Shown here: one piece after another, positions 58,423 through 64,000 of the stretch
How positions within the stretch are numbered: the stretch's first letter is position 1
Layout of the letters: the number at the start of each line of letters is the position of its first letter
Source: Thuidium tamariscinum
Lineage: Eukaryota; Streptophyta; Bryopsida; Hypnales; Thuidiaceae
Length of the DNA stretch: 64,000 nucleotides
NCBI GenBank assembly: GCA_947034885.2
Contig: OZ019759.1
Location: forward strand, 8,682,501-8,746,500
Reading direction: 5' to 3'
The notes under the pieces: model-generated
Databases searched by the model: none
Seen by the model: only the letters and a program-made list of their open reading frames with translations
What the model was told of the DNA's origin: nothing
Position numbers and translations under genes: made by a program

Positions 58423-61400
58423 TCAAGACCCCTTTGTCTTCAGACTCTTTCTGCTCTCATTCACAAACACAGTATTCGACGTACTTTCACGTCTTGCACG
58501 CTTGTCCTCAAAATCAGAGTCACTGTTCACTGCCTCCTGGTCATTGGCTGGATGCACTCGCCAAGCATTCTCGTAATCTGATCTATGGTTGGGATCTCTA
58601 TTATATGAGATATGCACCACAAGATTGGCGTGTTCGGCTGACCCTTTGCTTAGTCCAAGTATGAAATATCCTTCGAAAAACGATTGCCCGCGTCAAACAT
58701 GACAGGGGTATTTCTGTACAGAACTCGAACCACGGAAATCATCTGCTGACCTTCCTTGCAGATCTCATTTGCTGAATCAACGCACCTTGACTTCCGGTTG
58801 ATACCCGCAAACGCCTCAGCCACAACTTTGCCCACCAATTTTGGATGCAGAACCCACACCCTCACTCGGTTCTTGATGGGGTTCTGGTAACTCAGACATT
58901 CATTGTGAGTCTTCGACTGCAATTTCCTTCATTCACTTCAAAAATTTTAACTTCCTTCATAGAGTGCACTTAACCTTTCCACATTACACGCAGTACATCT
59001 GTACATGTTTTATCTTACAAAACGATTATCATGAACGCGGCTTAAATGGTTTTTTTCATGAAAACCATGTAAAAAATAATCATTCAAAGGACTCGTACCG
59101 AAGTGTAGGACATACTCACAGCATTTTTTGGGCGCTTATAGCACTTCAGCTTCTTCAAAATCGAAGCGTCTATTAGAGAATCCTTCTGTTTCTTCACTAC
59201 GACATTACTACTTTTCCTCACTCCTTTTCCTCTCACGTCCTTCATGACACTGCTGCCGCCGGCCTTTACATCCAGTTTGCGCTTCACTACCTCCCTGCGA
59301 AGAACCGGAGGTTCTTCATCACTTGCGCCTTGGAAATCTGCTTTCAGTCCACCTGCATCTTCATTATTGTCCTCGGATTTCCATTCACCATCGCTGTCAC
59401 CTTCGATGTTCGTCTAACGTGACGGCCTCTTGTTTTTTGACGGGTTTCCTTTACTTGAGTCTTCACGGACACGACCGTCCACTGATTTAGTCTCCTCCAC
59501 AATGTTGTTTAGCTTCATCTCCTTCATGTCAGTTGCATGAGACTGTTGCCCTCTCTCGCCTTTCTCACTTCTGATTATCGGGTCTTTCTTGTTTTTCTCC
59601 AACGGGATCTTGCTCTCCGCTAATTGACGTGGCCACAACTCAATTTCTTCAGTGTACACGTCGTCTAGGTTCTTCACAATCTCATTGATACTTTTTCCAT
59701 TCTGTTTACAAGTGGAAGTCAAAGCCACGCCTTCAGACGATTCATCCGACGATAACTCAACAGCTTTGTCCTTCATGTCGCCGACCCGACTGGGCATGTT
59801 ATCTTTTTTCATTGAAGGCTCCGGCAGAATCCGAGCGCTTGTCCTCAACTGCAATTTCCCTCTCCCCGAAGAATCCATCGCAGATCCCTTTGGCCCGTAA
59901 GTCTCCGGAATTTTTCTACCTTGGCCTTGCGCGACTTGCACATCTGCATTACACATCCCTTTTCCGGCAACGTAACTGTAACCCTTTGCTTTGTCAACAA
60001 TTGGCTGAGCGATTACATTCTTCTTCTCTCCAGTTTGAGGAGGCTTCAAACTGCTCAGCACCTCCGCTGTAGTTCGAGGCCAGCCCTTACCCGTCTTCTG
60101 ACGCTGACAGAGGAGTGACTCTGTTGTTGCTCGGCCCATTCCACTCTTCTCTATGGTGGATGGCAGCAAACCACATGTCTTTGCATAAGAAGGCAGGATG
60201 TTGTCTACAGCATCGTGGAGTTGGTTGCTGATGTCCGCCATTGGGTTCCTGCACCCCGTCACCGATGGCAGTGCTCTCGGTTGACCCGCTTGGGGCGTCT
60301 TCGGCGGTGTCGTCATAACGGTATCGAAACCCAAGGGGTCCTACATTCCGCAGAAAACCAAGTTACAAATGTCATCGTCTCATGTCATACTGTTCTACGG
60401 AAAGCGCATTTTCTTTTTCATTGCATTCGCCAAGAGATTCATCCACTCCATCACACTTCCTCTCCACTTACCGAAGCATCAGAACGCTCTCTCTTTGAAC
60501 TCGTTGCATGAACATGCCCAACGTCGTTAGGCTCCAGCAATGCGTCGGCGCAAGTACTCTCATTCGCCTTCTGCGATACTCCATCCATTACAGCCAAACA
60601 ATCCATCAAATGCGGTGAAAAACCATATTGACGCATTCCATGCACCACCAAGTTACACTCATATCACTTATTGAATACTCCACAACTGAAATTGCCATAA
60701 CCGTCTACTACCACACATTCCCGTTCTACGGTGTAATGCACGCAACTACAACCACATACATGCCCTTGCATGTATCTCACATTGAGAATGCTTGCAGTGC
60801 AGAGCGGTTTTCATTCTAGTAGTGCCACGCTAAGATTTTTGCTTTCCAAAAAATGAGGCACACATAAAGTATTACTTAATACATCAGGAACATGAAAGTC
60901 AGGTCATTCTTCGTACTAATCCCGTGCATGATACTCTGACGGTCACTCCCAAGGCTTTGTGTCTTCATTGAAATAGTGCCAACATTGTGTCACGATTACT
61001 CACAGAGAAATGACTTCCGTCACTTAACCATTCTGTGGGCCACCATGATACCGCAGCACACTCTTTAATCGATGAGGCGTCCTCTACTCGCTTTCTCACT
61101 TCAAAAGTGCAGAGCTTGCCTGTACTGGGATTCTACATTTGCCGAGGCTACTAACTGGCAGGTCGGATTTAAATTCTGCCTACTACTTACTTTAATGCTA
61201 TTCTGGTGCTACATAAGCCCACTGCCCCTTTCCTTTGAAGTTCCGTTCTTCACTCTCGACTACCCTTTCATGAAGAACACACTTCAATAATAACCTAAGC
61301 TCTAAGACACACGGACTTCCTGAACTGTTCCACACATTTCAAATAAATAATGTAAAACATCGACGACATGGAAATTAAAAGGAAGGAAGGGGTGAAAATG

Positions 61401-63330
61401 CACAGTAAGGTCCTGAAGTACCTTACCTCTTTCAATTTCTCAGCCGACGCATTCATCTTGTTCTGGTTGCATTCTCTATTCCCTTCCGGTGACTTCCAAT
61501 ATTCTATCAATTGCAACCACGCCGCTTTCTTACAACCGTCAGGCCTTTTACTATCACTGTGTTTTACCCAAAATTGGTGATACTTTGATCTACATCTTTT
61601 GAAATAAGCTTTCAAATACTTATCCACCATCCCTATAGGCAATGGTTTGTGCAATACAAACTGCCTCCTCACTTCCTTCATTATTTCATTCATTGTCTCT
61701 TCATCACTAACGTCTATATAAGCATCTTGGACAACCGCATGCGCAGCCAACTTTAAGGCATTCAGAAATTGAAACCTATACCGGACAATGTTACCATTGT
61801 CATCTTGGACTACCGTCACTTGCGGCACCTGCCCTTCAGAGATGGCCACTTTCACTTCCTTCAAATAAGATTTGTCGTCCTCTTTTTGAGCTTTCCGTTT
61901 GTTTAAAGAGTCGGGATAAATTGACTTACTTGAATTTGGCATGCCTCGCTGCAAAACAACATCTGAGTCTGTAGCCGTTCTTGACTGATGAGGCTGCACC
62001 GTGGCCTCGCTCGGTTGTTTGCTCTTGCCGACTTCTATGCTCGCGCTTAGGAGTGGACCCTGTAAAGTTTCTTTGGAATCCGCGGGCAGACCTTGTCGTA
62101 CCTCTGACGGAACCTGAACTCCGGCGTTTTGGCTGCAGTGAAATCTATTTTCACAAGGATCCCTCTCGACAGCCGGTTTGGGAACCTCGTAGAAGCTTCG
62201 CCGTTCTAGTCCTTCTTGCTTTGCCGTTAAAGGACGAGGATACATCTAGGGGCCGTTGTTGTTTCCACGTGGTCGCAAAGACTGAAAGTGTGCTTCAGAC
62301 ATCCGATCTGAATCATCCGGCCTCTGATAAAGTTCTCTCACAGGTGCTACGTTATTGTGTATTGTGGGCCACTCGCAACTTTGATGTACACCTCCAACGT
62401 GTCCTGCCGGAGAAAGTAAAAACCCCTCCACCGGACCACCATGTCCAACTCCAAATGAAGGAGCCAAGGAACTGTAGTTCCCTGTCTGAAAAGGTGAATA
62501 CATTGAAGTAGGTGAAAACTGAGGCATTGGATGCATGGCGTTCCCATATCTAGGACCATAGTTCGGCCACATCTTCGGCGGCCCGAAAGACATTTGAGAC
62601 ATCGAAGGTCCCAAGTTCTCCTACTTTGTCAACAGTGAAATCAATTAGTAATACATGTAACGATGTTACATCGTGCAACTTACAGATGTTCAATGAATAG
62701 AATTATCTGCCCTCCAGACCATGACATTGACAAAATACATGTTTCACAATACCTCTATATGAACTGCGTTACACCTAAACTACGGTCGACATGCATTGCG
62801 ATGTTCACCTGTGACTGATTCACTTGAGGCGGCGCCTGATTCATTTGAGGAGGCCGCATGCCTGATGGCTGAATGTACTGAAAGTGAACACAACAAAGTT
62901 GTAAATACACTGTGGGCGTTCATCTGGAACTTCTCACAATGACATCAAAAAAACGCTCCGAAATGCAAACACTTTTTGAAGTCATTCCAGTAGAGACCGT
63001 GGATGTCATGGACCTTACTACAGGATGATTGTAAGCAGCTTGTTGGGAGGCCACGTACTGAAACTGCGCCTACCACAGTTACATACAGACATATACACTA
63101 ACTCAGTTCACATTTCATCTTCTCTCCTCATCGACACAGATCTCTAACATTACCAATCATACAAACGCTCCAAATAGGACATCTGCTAACGCATTCTCAC
63201 CTGTGTGGCTGCAGTATGTTGAGAGCCATTACATGCTTCCGAAGTAAACTGGGTACTTCTTACGATTTCGTCATCACCTAAGTCCACAACATCATTTCGA
63301 CCGTCCATCGACCTTGTTGACATATAGGGT
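58423..63330 (-). pseudogene. Transposase_24-like multi-exon gene, second member
   Basis: Readable exons with GT-AG borders, mostly phase 0: 63330-63201 (contains MSTRSMDGRNDVVDLGDDE), a short Gln/Ala exon near 63,050 (YVASQQAAYNHPV), about 62875-62813 (MRPPQMNQAPPQVNQSQ), 62620-61427, about 60,660-60,472, 60340-59120 and 58916-58423. The 62620 exon starts Met/Pro/Gly-rich (GPPKMWPNYGPRYGNAMHPM) and ends with a Transposase_24-like domain (EVRRQFVLHKPLPIGMVDKY ... AAWLQLIEYWKSPEGNRECN). The next large exon is charged and Ser/Lys-rich. The last exon (VWVLHPKLVGKVVAEAFAG) is unassigned. In-frame TAGs lie at 62246-62248 and 59414-59416, and the last exon changes frame near 58,690. The layout, intron position after the domain and low-complexity N-terminus match the left locus. 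The gypsy element inserted about 160 bases downstream of its last readable codon. Confidence 0.5.
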
Positions 63331-63494
63331 CTGTATAATCACCAAAACAGGACACACTCAAGTTCAGACAAGTACTCTTCTGCAGCTCAGAAGTATTGAC
63401 ACTACCAGATGACTGCAGTTCCCACACCGCGTTCAGAAATCTTTCCTTCAAAACTACAGCGACAACATTTGATAGCAGTGCATTGTAGACTCAC

Positions 63495-63573
63495 CTCTTG
63501 CACCTTCAGCCTCATACATTCTCCTCATAAAATTCGGAGAAAGTCTGACACAGGCTGTCCACGTAACTGTCAT
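63495..63573 (-). CDS. Possible small first exon
   Basis: An ATG at 63,573 opens MTVTWTACVRLSPNFMRRMYEAEGAR and runs into a perfect donor (GAG then GTGAGT). Its phase does not fit the exon at 63,330 directly, so an exon between them would be needed. It is possibly the true 5' end of the Transposase_24-like gene. Confidence 0.3.
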
Positions 63574-63592
63574 GGTGTTTAATTCGAAAAAG

Positions 63593-63774
63593 TCAAGGAA
63601 TTTTGGAATGCAGGATTCCGCCAAAAGGGGACATAGCTTTCCTAATCAAGGAAATGACATTCAATGCAGCCGTCTCTGGTAGCGACCAAGGCACATCCAC
63701 GAGTGATTTTCTGGAATCGATTTTAGCGCTAACCGGATTCCCTACACATACTGCATACCACTCTTTTGCTCCAC
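63593..63774 (-). CDS. Possible terminal exon of an upstream gene
   Basis: After the acceptor CTTTACAG a 59-residue frame reads GAKEWYAVCVGNPVSAKIDS ... PETAALNVISLIRKAMSPFGG and ends with TGA at 63593. It weakly resembles by eye the last exon of the left locus (IPMPSRYGAKLVRLLLKTII). It may therefore be the end of another gene of the same family, lying head to tail with the one at 58.4-63.3 kb. Confidence 0.3.
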
Positions 63775-64000
63775 CTGTAAAGCATTCACTATCCCATATG
63801 CCGCTGCCCTGTCACAGTGAAATCATTTAGTAATATATATAATGCTTCTTCTACATCCGGCTTTACTTTTGCTATATGCACAAATATGACCTTAAACGAA
63901 ACACTGTCAGTATGAATGTATAGGATAAAAAAATGTGCACTACTTGTAATTGCATAGAAGAATGGACAAGAAAAAGGAAACCTCACCGTCCTCCTATGTC

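Overview
The window looks like nuclear DNA of a green plant or streptophyte alga. The evidence is plant-type CCCTAAA repeats, plant En/Spm-style (Transposase_24-like) genes split by GT-AG introns, and a Ty3/gypsy element with a tRNA-Asp-type primer site. A charophyte such as Chara is my best guess, from the style of the repeats only. Almost everything here is mobile or decayed; I see no rRNA, tRNA or CRISPR array.

Layout. (1) 1-10.9 kb: a decayed plus-strand multi-exon gene with a Transposase_24-like domain (about 2.6-6.5 kb), a possible 5' exon at 1.27 kb, then 4.4 kb with no recognisable gene. (2) 10.9-15.8 kb: an AT-rich non-coding block, repeated in direct orientation at 41.3-47.7 kb. (3) 15.8-19.5 kb: a decayed solo LTR. 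(4) 19.5-21.1 kb: a minisatellite-like field of alternating purine-pyrimidine (ACGCGCGC) runs with a CACTA-type MITE inside. (5) 21.1-25.06 kb: no confident gene. (6) 25,062-58,260: one Ty3/gypsy element read on the minus strand, with 3,812-bp LTRs at both ends and a 5-bp target duplication (ACGAC). (7) Nested inside its internal region, 32,583-52,226: a 19.6-kb DNA transposon with 28-bp perfect terminal inverted repeats and a 4-bp target duplication (TAAT). (8) 58.3-64 kb: a minus-strand multi-exon gene of the same Transposase_24-like family as the one at the left end.

The 19.6-kb transposon is the most interesting object. Its right arm carries a DDE transposase (D / DNC..NKN / GHTHEDID type). 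Its left arm carries, in the opposite direction, a long gene that joins a ParB-like domain to a degenerate permuted-methyltransferase-like domain, then an FCP1/NIF-type phosphatase-like gene and a Ser/Pro/Arg-rich reading frame. Between the arms lies the AT-rich central block, in which a 177-bp satellite has expanded to about 11 copies. About 25 copies of a 21-bp palindrome (arms TTATCRTCGA and TCGAYGATAA around one base) lie in introns, intergenic DNA and some exons of both arms. I saw no clear copy elsewhere in the window. The ParB/methylase-like protein and the dispersed palindromes could form a self-recognition system of the transposon; that link is inference.

Order of events read from the nesting: the Transposase_24-like locus, then the gypsy insertion (LTRs about 99.7% identical by eye, so recent), then the 19.6-kb transposon into the gypsy element. 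The transposase of that younger element is already interrupted, which suggests it was moved by a helper copy.
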